Assembly (NCBI GenBank): GCA_043802125.1
Contig: JAZDLG010000050.1
Span: 1-36,227, forward strand
From: Phelpsiimicrobium sp043802125
GTDB lineage: Bacteria; Omnitrophota; Gorgyraeia; Velamenicoccales; Velamenicoccaceae
Direction of reading: 5' to 3'
DNA: 36,227 bases
In this document: piece after piece, positions 13,595 to 21,989 of the stretch
How positions within the stretch are numbered: position 1 is the first letter of the stretch
How the letters are laid out: each line of letters starts with the position of its first letter
Translations under genes and position numbers: made by a program
The notes under the pieces: model-generated
The model's database searches: none
Told to the model about the DNA's origin: nothing
Seen by the model: the letters and a program-made list of their open reading frames with translations, nothing else

Positions 13595-15843
13595 TCCGGT
13601 TTAGGATTAAGCGACAAGATATTCCAGCCGTTACCCAACTTTAAAAGGCATAAGATAAGCGCTGTGGGGACGATGCCGCAGCTTGGTATTAATACAAGCG
13701 GCGTCAACAACACGCCAAGGCAGGCGCCTGTCAGGTCCAGGCTATATAATCTGCCGGCTGATCTTTGGGATGCGCTGGCCGAAAGGCCGCTGTCGCTGCC
13801 TGAAAGGCTGAAAATGACAGGCATCTCAATACCTACCAGTAAACCTGTTACAACACTGATAAGAGAAAAAAGCCATTTGATGTGAGTAAAGGAGGCGTGT
13901 CCGTTTGCATAGAGGTAGGCTGTAACTAATAACGCGGCAGCGCTTGAGAGCGGCAAGAGTATTTCAATCCAACCCAATTTTTTGTATTCACTGAGCGCCT
14001 TTAATTTTTTATAAGCGATAAACGCCCCCGAAGAAGCCCCTACCATAAAACTCGTAGTCAAGATAGCCAGCCACGCGAATAAGAAACCCAAAAGAGATTG
14101 AAAAAGAAAAAGGATCGATGTCTGTAAAGCCATAGCAAAGAAACCAGTGCTGAATATAGTAAAGTCCAGGCATAGAGGTTTCATTTTGTTCTTGATAACA
14201 AACAGCCTCCAGACAAGCAGGAAAAAGGCAAGGCCTAAAGCAACGTAACCCGGTCTTACTTTTTCAAAGCCGCTGAATAATTTCGGGATTTTTCTTGAAA
14301 ATTGTGAATAGTAGAGGGCCAGGCCTTCATAGAGCCCGGTAGGCCGCAGGTCCCTGTTAATGGAGGCGCTTTTTAACGGGTCTTTTATGTTGTCAGAGAA
14401 CCATTCGCGATAAGGCTCCTGGAGCCTTAAGCTGAGGTATTCAGGATTGATAAGAAAGGTTTTTATCCCTAACTTTTTTAAATTATCGCTAAGAGCCGCG
14501 GGGTTGAGGTTTATTTTTTCATCGGATGCGATAAAAAGGTTGAAGCCGTCCCCCGGTACTACGCCGCAGTATTTGAATTCCTGCAGTAAAGTCGCTAGCA
14601 ACGAGGCATTTATCTTTTTGTTTTCTTTGCTTAAGTAGGAGAGGGACCCCCACGTTTTAAATACAGCGATGCCTCCAATGTTTAAGGTAGAACGCACCTC
14701 TTTAAAAAATTCTTTTGTGTAATATCTGTTGATTGAGAGCGAGGTAGGCAGCCCGGTATTGACGAAGACCGCGTCAAACTTTTCGCGCGTGGTCTTGATA
14801 AAGTTACGCGCGTCAGTCAGCCTTATGTCAACGCGTCCGTCTTTTAACTCAGCTGTTGTTAGCGGGTCTGCGAGGCGGCGTATAATATTGATAAAAGCCG
14901 GGTCCAACTCAACGTAGACTATTCTTTCAAGAGGATATTTGAGCGCTTCCCTGATGAGGCCGCCTACGGCTGTCCCTACAAACAAGACTTTTTTAACGCC
15001 GGGTTTGGCGAGCATCGGGATGTGCACGAAGTCCTCGGTGAAATACGTTTCAGGCGAAGGCAGGCTTACGCTAGGCAAACCGTTGGAAAAAATAGTGAAT
15101 TGGTTCTTTTCTTTTAATGCGACGATGTTGCCATAACGTGAGTTTTCGTAAGCTACGATGGGCCTATTTTTCCACTCTTCTTTGAGCGTTATGTTCTGAA
15201 GTTGTCCGGAGCGCGCGTATAGGTTGAGTAATATGAGAAAAAGAAGGCCTGAGCCTATTTTAAACAATGGATTCTTGTCTTTAAGCAGAATAAGCGAGCA
15301 GGCCAGAAGGTTCAGGCTTGAGACGAGAAGCGCTATTTGAAAAGAGTTAAGAAAGACGAGAAGCACAAAGGTGAAGATGATGCCGCCTATCGTAACACCA
15401 AGCGATTCTAAAAGATATATCTTGGCGACCGACGGGATCAACCTGAAACCAAGAGTGAATAAAGCTCCGTCGGAAAGCGCAAGCAAAGAGAGGCTCGCGA
15501 GCGCGATCAGGGCTATCTGCGCTATATTTAAGACTTCTCCGGATGGGACGCCTAATAATGTCTTAGACGTCCTGATCAAGATAATGGCGCAGGGTAGCCA
15601 GAAAGCTAAGAGGGCCTGAAAAAGGCAGAAAGGCCGCAGAGGGTCTTTTGCTTTATTAAATAAGCCTGCCAATAAGCCGCTGCCAATAGCTCCTGCGATG
15701 AGCCAAATGCATAATATTACAGAGAATGTAAGTTCGTTGCCGTAAAAAACCACTAAAAGTTCCCTGATAAGCAGGGTCTGGGCGATGACAGCGGAAAAAC
15801 CTTTGAGTAGGATAGCGGATAGGATGAGTTTTTTCGGGGGCAT
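13591..15843 (-). CDS. Membrane-bound spermidine-synthase-like protein
   Basis: A 750-residue fusion. Residues 1-210 form about six or seven membrane helices, 230-520 a spermidine-synthase-like methyltransferase fold (YENSRYGNIVAL 232-243, KVLFVGTAVGGLIREAL 285-301, YVELDP 310-315, LTDARNFI 342-349), and 535-745 more helices. In true spermidine synthases the motif after the DA(V/I) strand contains a catalytic Asp (DSTDP-like); here the sequence is FVNTGLPTS with N362, and the glycine motif is also altered. Similar fused proteins are common in uncultured bacteria and their substrates are unknown; polyamine synthesis seems unlikely. It is the only minus-strand gene here, convergent with DUF502 and divergent from the hydrolase. 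Confidence 0.8.
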   Translation of the reverse strand: MPPKKLILSAILLKGFSAVIAQTLLIRELLVVFYGNELTFSVILCIWLIAGAIGSGLLAGLFNKAKDPLRPFCLFQALLAFWLPCAIILIRTSKTLLGVPSGEVLNIAQIALIALASLSLLALSDGALFTLGFRLIPSVAKIYLLESLGVTIGGIIFTFVLLVFLNSFQIALLVSSLNLLACSLILLKDKNPLFKIGSGLLFLILLNLYARSGQLQNITLKEEWKNRPIVAYENSRYGNIVALKEKNQFTIFSNGLPSVSLPSPETYFTEDFVHIPMLAKPGVKKVLFVGTAVGGLIREALKYPLERIVYVELDPAFINIIRRLADPLTTAELKDGRVDIRLTDARNFIKTTREKFDAVFVNTGLPTSLSINRYYTKEFFKEVRSTLNIGGIAVFKTWGSLSYLSKENKKINASLLATLLQEFKYCGVVPGDGFNLFIASDEKINLNPAALSDNLKKLGIKTFLINPEYLSLRLQEPYREWFSDNIKDPLKSASINRDLRPTGLYEGLALYYSQFSRKIPKLFSGFEKVRPGYVALGLAFFLLVWRLFVIKNKMKPLCLDFTIFSTGFFAMALQTSILFLFQSLLGFLFAWLAILTTSFMVGASSGAFIAYKKLKALSEYKKLGWIEILLPLSSAAALLVTAYLYANGHASFTHIKWLFSLISVVTGLLVGIEMPVIFSLSGSDSGLSASASQRSAGRLYSLDLTGACLGVLLTPLVLIPSCGIVPTALILCLLKLGNGWNILSLNPKPD

Positions 15844-15849
15844 AGATAT

Positions 15850-15878
15850 AGGATAGCAGAACCAACGCCAATGCGCAA
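15850..15878 (-). promoter_or_regulatory. Sigma70-type promoter for the minus-strand gene, leaderless
   Basis: Read on the minus strand: TTGCGC (15878-15873), a 17-base spacer, then TATCCT (15855-15850). Six bases separate the -10 box from the ATG at 15843, so transcription would start at or next to the start codon. No Shine-Dalgarno sequence is present. Confidence 0.6.
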
Positions 15879-15889
15879 CAAAGCCGTTT

Positions 15890-15918
15890 TTGCCAGATAA
15901 GCCCTATTATGCTACAAT
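15890..15918 (+). promoter_or_regulatory. Sigma70-type promoter for the glycoside hydrolase, leaderless
   Basis: TTGCCA (15890-15895), a 17-base spacer, then TACAAT (15913-15918), followed by exactly six bases and the ATG at 15925. A start site seven bases after the -10 box coincides with the ATG. There is no Shine-Dalgarno sequence. Confidence 0.7.
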
Positions 15919-15924
15919 ACGAGC

Positions 15925-17214
15925 ATGCGCTTAAGACTGGTTCTAATTTTATTTATATTTTATTTTTGGATGTCCGTCGTTGAAGCATCTTATGTTTTTG
16001 TGCGTAGCGAAAACGCGCGCGGTGAAAAAGGGAAGTGGTATTTAGAAGTAGACGGTAAGCCTTTTTATATCAAAGGCGTGGGTTGCGGCATTGCCATCGG
16101 CAGGAACGGCCTTACGGATTATCTAAAGCTCGCCAAGGAATTAGGGGCTAACACCGTGCGCACATGGGGCACAGACCAGGGGAGCAAGGAATATCTTGAT
16201 CTGGCGCAAAGATATGGCTTAAAGGTCTGCGCCAGCATATGGTTGAACTATGTTGATGAGAAAGGGAATTGCAGTTATCTCTACGATAATAATTACAAAA
16301 ATTCTAAGCGGCAGGAAGTATTGGAATATGTCCGAAAGTTTAAGGATCATCCTGCTATTTTGATGTGGGGTGTTGGTAATGAAGCTTTGTTTTTTACAAA
16401 AGACGAGAGAGAAAAGGTCGCCCTATCCATATTTTTGGAAGAGCTTATTAAAGATATACACGAGATAGACCCCAACCACCCGGTTGTTTATGCTTCGGCA
16501 AGCTCGGTGGATCTGCCTTATCTTGCGAGTTATGTTCCTTCCTTAGATATCGTGGGCATGAATGAATATGGCAGTATTAGGACGGCCCATGGGAAATGGG
16601 AGTATCTCGGGTTTGATAAGCCGTACGTATTCACTGAATACGGGCCTTATCTTAGCTCCGATAGGCCTAAAGATGTGAATGGTAAGGCTGTTGAGCTTTC
16701 CGATATTGATAAGGCAAAACGATATAAGGAATTTAATGAGCAGATATATTCATTTAAAGGGTATAACCTCGGCGGTTTCGTTTTTCATCTAGGCGAGACA
16801 ACACAGGAGAGCATGACCTGGTGGAATCTCAATGAAGGAGATCTTAAAAGGGCATCTTACTGGGCTATTTATGAATTTTACACAGGCAAGAAAGCTCCGT
16901 ATGCGCCTATTCGGGTTAAAAGTTTTTCTGTCAGCAAGATTATGGATATAGAACCTTCGGAAGAGATAGAGGCACGTGTGGATATCGGCCAAGGGGTGCA
17001 TGATAACCTGATCTTTAACTACGCGTTGAGCTCTTGTGAAGAGAATGTTTTAAAATATTATGTAAACGAGTATGTGCCTGTTGAAATTTCAGGCCAAGGC
17101 TGCAAGGTAAAGATCAAAGTCCCTTCTGAAAAAGGCGTGTACCGTGTTTATTGTTATATCAAAGATGATAAAGGTAATGTCGCAAGCCAAAACAAAACGA
17201 TCCGCGTGAAGTGA
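15925..17214 (+). CDS. Secreted TIM-barrel glycoside hydrolase (GH2-like clan A)
   Basis: A 429-residue protein with an N-terminal signal peptide (LVLILFIFYFWMSVVEA, about 5-21) and a GH2-like catalytic barrel. It shows the family pattern of IKGVGCG at the barrel start, GANTVRTWG (74-82), the acid/base pair N152-E153 in WGVGNEAL, and a probable nucleophile E238 in VFTEYGPY. A beta-rich domain of about 110 residues (about 315-429) follows the barrel. The sugar-binding and jelly-roll domains of classic GH2 galactosidases are missing, so the likely substrate is a beta-linked glycan but cannot be named. The start is unusual in having no ribosome site and a promoter ending six bases away. Confidence 0.8.
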   Translation: MRLRLVLILFIFYFWMSVVEASYVFVRSENARGEKGKWYLEVDGKPFYIKGVGCGIAIGRNGLTDYLKLAKELGANTVRTWGTDQGSKEYLDLAQRYGLKVCASIWLNYVDEKGNCSYLYDNNYKNSKRQEVLEYVRKFKDHPAILMWGVGNEALFFTKDEREKVALSIFLEELIKDIHEIDPNHPVVYASASSVDLPYLASYVPSLDIVGMNEYGSIRTAHGKWEYLGFDKPYVFTEYGPYLSSDRPKDVNGKAVELSDIDKAKRYKEFNEQIYSFKGYNLGGFVFHLGETTQESMTWWNLNEGDLKRASYWAIYEFYTGKKAPYAPIRVKSFSVSKIMDIEPSEEIEARVDIGQGVHDNLIFNYALSSCEENVLKYYVNEYVPVEISGQGCKVKIKVPSEKGVYRVYCYIKDDKGNVASQNKTIRVK

Positions 17215-17236
17215 GTATGTTTTCTTAAGAAAAAAT

Positions 17237-17264
17237 TTGACAAAACAATTTTGAGTAGTACAAT
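17237..17264 (+). promoter_or_regulatory. Strong sigma70-type promoter
   Basis: TTGACA (17237-17242), a 16-base spacer, TACAAT (17259-17264). It lies 43 bases before the 28-codon gene at 17307. A perfect AT-rich palindrome, TTTTCTTAAGAAAA (17220-17233), sits just upstream and could be an operator or the end of the hydrolase transcript. Confidence 0.8.
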
Positions 17265-17306
17265 AGAGGCACGTAAAAAATTTGCACGTTACAAGAGGAT
17301 AGAGAA

Positions 17307-17393
17307 ATGGGAAAAGGCAGAAGAAAAAGATTAGGCAAGTTAAACTGGCGTTCCAAGAGAGCGAATCACGGCTCTAAACCAAATAAAGGATAG
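17307..17393 (+). CDS. 28-residue, very basic protein; bTHX-like or unknown
   Basis: The frame MGKGRRKRLGKLN...SKPNKG has 28 codons, 11 of them Lys or Arg, with one Trp. AGAGGAT lies about nine bases upstream of the ATG, and a near-consensus promoter lies 43 bases away. Its size, the MGKG start and the high basicity recall the small ribosomal protein bTHX, but the downstream residues are not a clear match. I treat it as a real small gene because promoter, ribosome site and start line up. It lies just before nrdJ and may share its leader. Confidence 0.6.
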   Translation: MGKGRRKRLGKLNWRSKRANHGSKPNKG

Positions 17394-17495
17394 ATCCTAC
17401 CCAAGAGTCATCTTTGTCACTAAAAAGGCAAAAATCTTATTGGGATGAATTTCATGTGGAACATCAAGAGGTAGTGGTTTAGCCTCAAAAAATAT

Positions 17496-17505
17496 CAATA
17501 TATTG
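17496..17505. promoter_or_regulatory. Possible NrdR-type box upstream of nrdJ
   Basis: CAATATATTG is a perfect ten-base palindrome in the AT-rich context ATCAATATATTGTAG, 30 bases before the nrdJ ATG. It matches the core of the NrdR box (ACACWATATNTTGTGT-like), the usual repressor site of ribonucleotide reductase genes. NrdR normally binds two boxes and I found no convincing second one. The rest of 17394-17534 shows no gene. Confidence 0.35.
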
Positions 17506-17534
17506 TAGTTTCCCGCGCAGAAAGGAGCATTGCA

Positions 17535-20500
17535 ATGGCGTTAAAGCTTTCCGAAAATTCCCTCCGTGTCCTTGAAAAACGCTACCTAAAGAAAGACGAA
17601 AACGGCAAAGTTGTTGAAACGCCGCGTGAAATGTTCAGCCGCGTGGCAAAGTGTATATCAGAAGCTGACAGGATCTTCAAAAAGCCCGAAGAAGAGATAG
17701 CCAAGCTTGAAAAAGATTTTTACGACATGATGTCCGGCCTTGAATTCATGCCTAATTCTCCTACGCTTATGAATGCCGATCGCGACCTTTCGCAGTTATC
17801 GGCCTGTTTTGTTTTACCTATAGAAGATTCCATGGACAGCATCTTTGACAGCATCAAGGCAACGGCGCTCATCCATAAATCAGGCGGCGGCACGGGATTT
17901 TCTTTTTCGCGCCTGCGGCCCAAGTCCAGTACAGTGCGCTCAACAGGCGGCATTGCCTCAGGCCCGATTTCTTTCATGAAGGTTTTTGACGCGGCGACAC
18001 AAGCGGTCAAACAGGGCGGCACGCGCCGCGGGGCAAACATGGGCATCCTGCGCGTGGATCATCCGGATATCCTGGATTTTATCTCCTGCAAGGAGAACGA
18101 CAAGGAGATAAATAACTTTAATATCTCCGTTGCCGTGACTGAAGAGTTCATGCGCAAGGTCGTAAAAGAAGAGGAATACGAACTCATCAATCCCAATACG
18201 AAAAAAGCCGTAAAGAAGCTGAGCGCCAAGATGGTCTTTGACCTCATGGTCAAGATGGCGCATAAGAACGGCGAACCCGGCATCATATTTATAGACAGGA
18301 TCAACAATAACAATCCCACCCCATTATTAGGTAAGATAGAAAGCACTAACCCTTGCGTTGTGGGCGATACCCTTATCTCTACGGAAAAAGGATTAATGAG
18401 GATGAGAGACCTCGTTAAGAATTATGGCTGTGGCGGGTTGGGTATTTTTACGGATGACAGGGTAGGGGATATTCTTTACGCAAACGAAGAAGAATCAGGC
18501 CAATTAGCTGTTAAAACTAGGCCCGGGCTTTCATTGAGAACGATCTCCGCGGCCTTTAAAACCGGCATAAAACCTGTTTTTAAACTTATCACCGAATCCG
18601 GCTTTGAATTGATAGCTACTGCAGATCATAAGATTATGACAACAGGTGGATGGGTGGAAATGAAGGACCTAAAAGCCAACGTGCATAAAGTACTTATTCA
18701 GCCGGCTGGCGGGAAATTTAACGAAAATAATGCCTTGCCATTTAAGATCAATAACGAATACAAAGGAGATAACGGAGTTGTTTATAAACTTAATCTGTCG
18801 CAGGTATGGAGTAAAGAATTGGGCCAGGTGTTGGGCTGGTTGGTGGGAGATGGCTGGTTGCGGGATAAGGACAAAAACCGCCGCGTAGGTTTTACTTTTA
18901 GCCAGGATGATAAAGAAGTCTTGAATTACCTTAAGCCTATCTTAAATAGTTTTTACGGAGCGGATATCAAGGAGGTCTTGCGCGAAAACAATGTTTATCA
19001 TCTTTCGTATCATAGTAAGTATTTTGTTGAGTTTTTTAAGAATCTCGGCGTTGGCGCGTCATTAAGTGAAGATAAAAAAGTTCCGGCGGCGTTATTTACG
19101 GCTACCGAAGAGGCTGTCATAGGATTTTTACAGGGATTATTTACGGCGGACGGAACCATAGGGTTTACGGAAGGCGCAAATGCCTATATCCGCTTGACCG
19201 CCAAATCCTTAAAGTTGCTCAAAAGCGTTCAGTTGTTGCTTCTTAATCTGGGGATAAAGTCAAAAATCTATGACCGCAAAAGGCAAGAGAGAGAAGGCTT
19301 TGAATATATCGCCAAGAGCGGGGATAAAAGGGTTTATAAACTCGACGGAATACTCTTTGAGCTTTCTATTTCTAAGAGCGCGGTTCCTTTATTTTTAGAG
19401 AGGGTTGGTTTCTTGGTCCAAAAACATTCTTTGAAAGCCAGAAAATTATTGTCTAAGGGCTATTATTCCGTTTCATTTGAGGAAGACATAAAAAGCATTG
19501 AGCCGTTTGGCGAAGAAGAAGTGTACGACTTGACGGAACCGCAGACTCTAACTTTCATCACGAATGGTTTTATTTCTTTGGATTGCGGAGAACAACCGCT
19601 TTTGCCTTATGAGTCATGCAATCTCGGTTCTATCAATCTCTTTGCACTACTCCAGGATGCAGGAGATCATTACGAGTTGGATTGGGACAGGTTAAAAGAT
19701 GTTGTGCGCCTGGCTGTCCACTTTTTAGACAATGTCATTGAGGTCAATAAATATCCGTTGCTTGCGATAGATGAGATGACCAAGAAGACGCGCAAAGTAG
19801 GTTTAGGCGTCATGGGATGGGCGAGCGCGTTGGCTAAGATGATGATACCTTATGATTCAGAAGAGGCCCTCCAATTGGCCGAGAAGGTCATGTCTTTTGT
19901 GCAGACCCAGGCCAGGAAAGAATCTGTTGAGCTTGCCGCGTCGCGCGGCACATTCCCGGCGTTTAAAGGCAGCATTTACGATAAAGAAAGCGGGCTTAAA
20001 TTAAGGAACGCGACATTAACGACCATAGCGCCTACGGGCACTATCAGCATTATAGCAGGGCCATGCTCTTCCGGCATTGAGCCCATGTTCGCGATATCTT
20101 ATTATAGGGCGAATGTCCTTGATAATGACAAGATGATAGAGATAGAGTCGGCATTCAAAGAGGTAATGGAAGCGCGAGGGCTTTATTCAAGAAAGCTCAT
20201 GGAAAAGATCGCGCAAACGGGTTCTATTCATGATATTGAAGAGATACCTTCTGACATCAGGCGCGCCTTTGTCACGGCGCACGATATAACGCCTGAATGG
20301 CATATTAAGATGCAGGCCATCTTCCAGAAATATACAGACAATGCCGTTTCAAAGACAGTTAATTTCCATCAGGACGCGAGTATGGATGATGTGCGCGAAG
20401 TCTATATGCTTGCCTATGAATTAGGCTGCAAAGGTGTTACTATTTATCGCGACAAGAGCCGCGATGAACAGGTCTTAAACGTCGGTTCCAAAGATACGGC

Positions 20501-21077
20501 CAAACAGGCAGCTCCTGCGGTTGTTGAAACAGGCAGGATCGCGCCTCGTCCAAGGCCTGAAGTGGTCATGGGCACGACTACAAAGGTATCAACAGGCTGC
20601 GGCAACCTTTACGTCACCATCAATACGGACCAGGATAACAGGCCATTTGAAGTCTTTACGCAGATGGGCAAGGCAGGCGGCTGCGCGGCATCACAGCTTG
20701 AAGCTATAGGCAGGCTTGCTTCTCTGGCTTTTCGTTCAGGCGTGGATGTCAAGGTCATCATTGAACAGTTAAGGTCAATACGCTGCCCGTCTCCTTCATG
20801 GGAAAAGGGTTGTAGGATATTTTCCTGCGCTGATGCTATCGCGCGCGTCATTGAAAGAAGGCTCCTTAATTCTCAAGTGGAGGCTAATGTTCCTGTATCG
20901 CCTGAGCGCGTCTTTACCCAGGTCGCAAAAAGCGAGGAACAATTAGAAAGCCACATCACAGGCTCTATAAACGACATCACCGGTAATATCGTAGGCGTCT
21001 GCCCTGATTGCGGCGGCGCTTTAAGGCATGAAGAGGGGTGCGTGAAATGTTCGGCGTGCGGCTACACCAAGTGCTAA
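17535..21077 (+). CDS. nrdJ: Adenosylcobalamin-dependent (class II) ribonucleotide reductase containing an intein
   Basis: NrdJ reduces ribonucleotides to deoxyribonucleotides using B12. The 1180-codon frame contains an intein of 410 residues, leaving a mature enzyme of about 770. Extein landmarks are LSACFVLPIEDSM with a redox Cys, HKSGGGTGFSFSRLRP, the active-site block STNP/CGEQPLLPYESCNLGS split by the intein, PTGTISIIAGPCSSGIEP, TVNFHQDASMDDV, and a C-terminal zinc-ribbon tail with CPDCGG and CSACGYTKC. ATG 17535 follows AAAGGAGC. A terminator lies 23 bases after the stop. It is monocistronic by appearance, perhaps with the small gene at 17307. Confidence 0.96.
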   Translation: MALKLSENSLRVLEKRYLKKDENGKVVETPREMFSRVAKCISEADRIFKKPEEEIAKLEKDFYDMMSGLEFMPNSPTLMNADRDLSQLSACFVLPIEDSMDSIFDSIKATALIHKSGGGTGFSFSRLRPKSSTVRSTGGIASGPISFMKVFDAATQAVKQGGTRRGANMGILRVDHPDILDFISCKENDKEINNFNISVAVTEEFMRKVVKEEEYELINPNTKKAVKKLSAKMVFDLMVKMAHKNGEPGIIFIDRINNNNPTPLLGKIESTNPCVVGDTLISTEKGLMRMRDLVKNYGCGGLGIFTDDRVGDILYANEEESGQLAVKTRPGLSLRTISAAFKTGIKPVFKLITESGFELIATADHKIMTTGGWVEMKDLKANVHKVLIQPAGGKFNENNALPFKINNEYKGDNGVVYKLNLSQVWSKELGQVLGWLVGDGWLRDKDKNRRVGFTFSQDDKEVLNYLKPILNSFYGADIKEVLRENNVYHLSYHSKYFVEFFKNLGVGASLSEDKKVPAALFTATEEAVIGFLQGLFTADGTIGFTEGANAYIRLTAKSLKLLKSVQLLLLNLGIKSKIYDRKRQEREGFEYIAKSGDKRVYKLDGILFELSISKSAVPLFLERVGFLVQKHSLKARKLLSKGYYSVSFEEDIKSIEPFGEEEVYDLTEPQTLTFITNGFISLDCGEQPLLPYESCNLGSINLFALLQDAGDHYELDWDRLKDVVRLAVHFLDNVIEVNKYPLLAIDEMTKKTRKVGLGVMGWASALAKMMIPYDSEEALQLAEKVMSFVQTQARKESVELAASRGTFPAFKGSIYDKESGLKLRNATLTTIAPTGTISIIAGPCSSGIEPMFAISYYRANVLDNDKMIEIESAFKEVMEARGLYSRKLMEKIAQTGSIHDIEEIPSDIRRAFVTAHDITPEWHIKMQAIFQKYTDNAVSKTVNFHQDASMDDVREVYMLAYELGCKGVTIYRDKSRDEQVLNVGSKDTAKQAAPAVVETGRIAPRPRPEVVMGTTTKVSTGCGNLYVTINTDQDNRPFEVFTQMGKAGGCAASQLEAIGRLASLAFRSGVDVKVIIEQLRSIRCPSPSWEKGCRIFSCADAIARVIERRLLNSQVEANVPVSPERVFTQVAKSEEQLESHITGSINDITGNIVGVCPDCGGALRHEEGCVKCSACGYTKC
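18354..19583 (+). other. Full-length LAGLIDADG intein inside NrdJ
   Basis: Residues 274-683 of the precursor. The intein begins with Cys274 (CVVGDTLISTEKG, block A) and has block B ATADHKIMT with T362 and H365. It carries two LAGLIDADG helices, LGWLVGDGW (18831-18857) and GFLQGLFTADG (19122-19154), and ends with VYDL (block F) and TNGFISLD (block G), followed by Cys as the +1 residue. Both LAGLIDADG motifs keep their acidic residue, so the homing endonuclease may be active. The last residue is Asp rather than Asn, and the penultimate residue is Leu rather than His. Insertion is between NP and CGEQ, so the +1 Cys is the enzyme's thiyl-radical cysteine. Confidence 0.96.
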
Positions 21078-21099
21078 CATCTTGTTAAATGATCCAAGC

Positions 21100-21127
21100 A
21101 AAACCCACCCTTAAAAAGGTGGGTTTT
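21100..21127 (+). terminator. Intrinsic terminator of nrdJ
   Basis: AAAACCCACC (21100-21109) pairs with GGTGGGTTTT (21118-21127) around an eight-base loop, and the T-run continues to 21129. It lies 23 bases after the nrdJ stop. No other gene is visible in 21078-21227. Confidence 0.92.
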
Positions 21128-21227
21128 TTGCTTTTAGTCGTCCAGTAAACGAGCACAGGAGTGAAGCGTACTCAAAATTAAAAATAAAGAATTGAAATAG
21201 AATAATCTAACCTAATTTTTTATAACT

Positions 21228-21908
21228 GTGCGCAAAAAGAAGAAACAGATTAATGAAGTTTGGTTTAAAAAAAATGTAACCAAAATGATCACACTTTTAA
21301 TCACTGTTATTGTTATCCCAATAGTTATTTCCTATGGATTTTATTTATTGCAGAAGCGGGATGAGCAAAAAAATAATTTTTTGACTGGATCTTTGGATAA
21401 GAGTCCTGTTGATCCAGCAAAGGAAATAATTGTGCAGTTGGGCAATATACGGGTTATTACTGGCTATGATGATTTAGTTAATGGCATTAACTTGAGAAAA
21501 TGGATTAATATTGGCTATGATTATCCTATTAAAATTAAAATTGATGGAGGGAAGCTTGTCGTGTCTGCCAGTTTTAATGACAAAAATGGTAAAATGATTG
21601 CGCAGATAGTTGATAACCAATGGGTGATTAATAGAGATAATTATTGTGATAGAAATTTTTCCATAAATACGCTCGAAGTTGTTAACAGAAATAAGGTGCC
21701 ACTATTGCAGGTTGATATTAGAAATGGTAATCATATTTTTATTGGTGGAGTTTTTTATTTTCCTACAATAAGACTTTATTTGTCAGATGGTAATTCGGTT
21801 ATTACTGGAGATCTTGCGTTTGACGAAGCAGCAGCACTTAAAAAAATGAAAAGAATTTTTAAATATCCGGGGAATGCTAATTTAGGTATTAGAGCAGAGG
21901 GAAATTAG
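21228..21908 (+). CDS. AT-rich orphan membrane-anchored protein
   Basis: I do not recognise this 226-residue protein. It has a basic start (MRKKKKQINEVWFKK), one membrane helix (about 20-41, MITLLITVIVIPIVISYGFY), and a beta-rich hydrophilic domain with many Asn and Ile, ending FKYPGNANLGIRAEGN. The domain probably lies outside the inner membrane. Its base composition and codons are much more AT-rich than those of its neighbours, which suggests acquisition from elsewhere. The start is uncertain: GTG 21228 has no ribosome site, and ATG 21285 would begin at the helix. The nrdJ terminator lies upstream and a palindromic repeat lies 30 bases downstream. Confidence 0.6.
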   Translation: MRKKKKQINEVWFKKNVTKMITLLITVIVIPIVISYGFYLLQKRDEQKNNFLTGSLDKSPVDPAKEIIVQLGNIRVITGYDDLVNGINLRKWINIGYDYPIKIKIDGGKLVVSASFNDKNGKMIAQIVDNQWVINRDNYCDRNFSINTLEVVNRNKVPLLQVDIRNGNHIFIGGVFYFPTIRLYLSDGNSVITGDLAFDEAAALKKMKRIFKYPGNANLGIRAEGN

Positions 21909-21937
21909 TGTCAGAACTCGGTAGTCGCTTGGCATGA

Positions 21938-21958
21938 TATCAAGGTCGGACCTCGATA
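21938..21958. repeat. 21-base palindromic repeat, copy 1
   Basis: Arms TATCAAGGTC and GACCTCGATA around a single G, with one mismatch between the arms. It is 20 of 21 bases identical to the copy at 23417-23437. It lies 29 bases after a stop codon and 31 bases before the rubredoxin ATG. Confidence 0.85.
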
Positions 21959-21989
21959 AATAATTGTTAATTTGCTACGAAAGGAAGTC

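Noticed and set aside
13664..15619. Several plus-strand frames opposite the membrane synthase gene
   Set aside because: They are short, lack ribosome sites and show no family motifs; the minus-strand frame is complete and recognisable.
18354..19583. Mobile element or separate gene inside nrdJ
   Set aside because: The frame is continuous and has intein splicing blocks at both ends, so it is an intein and not an insertion sequence.
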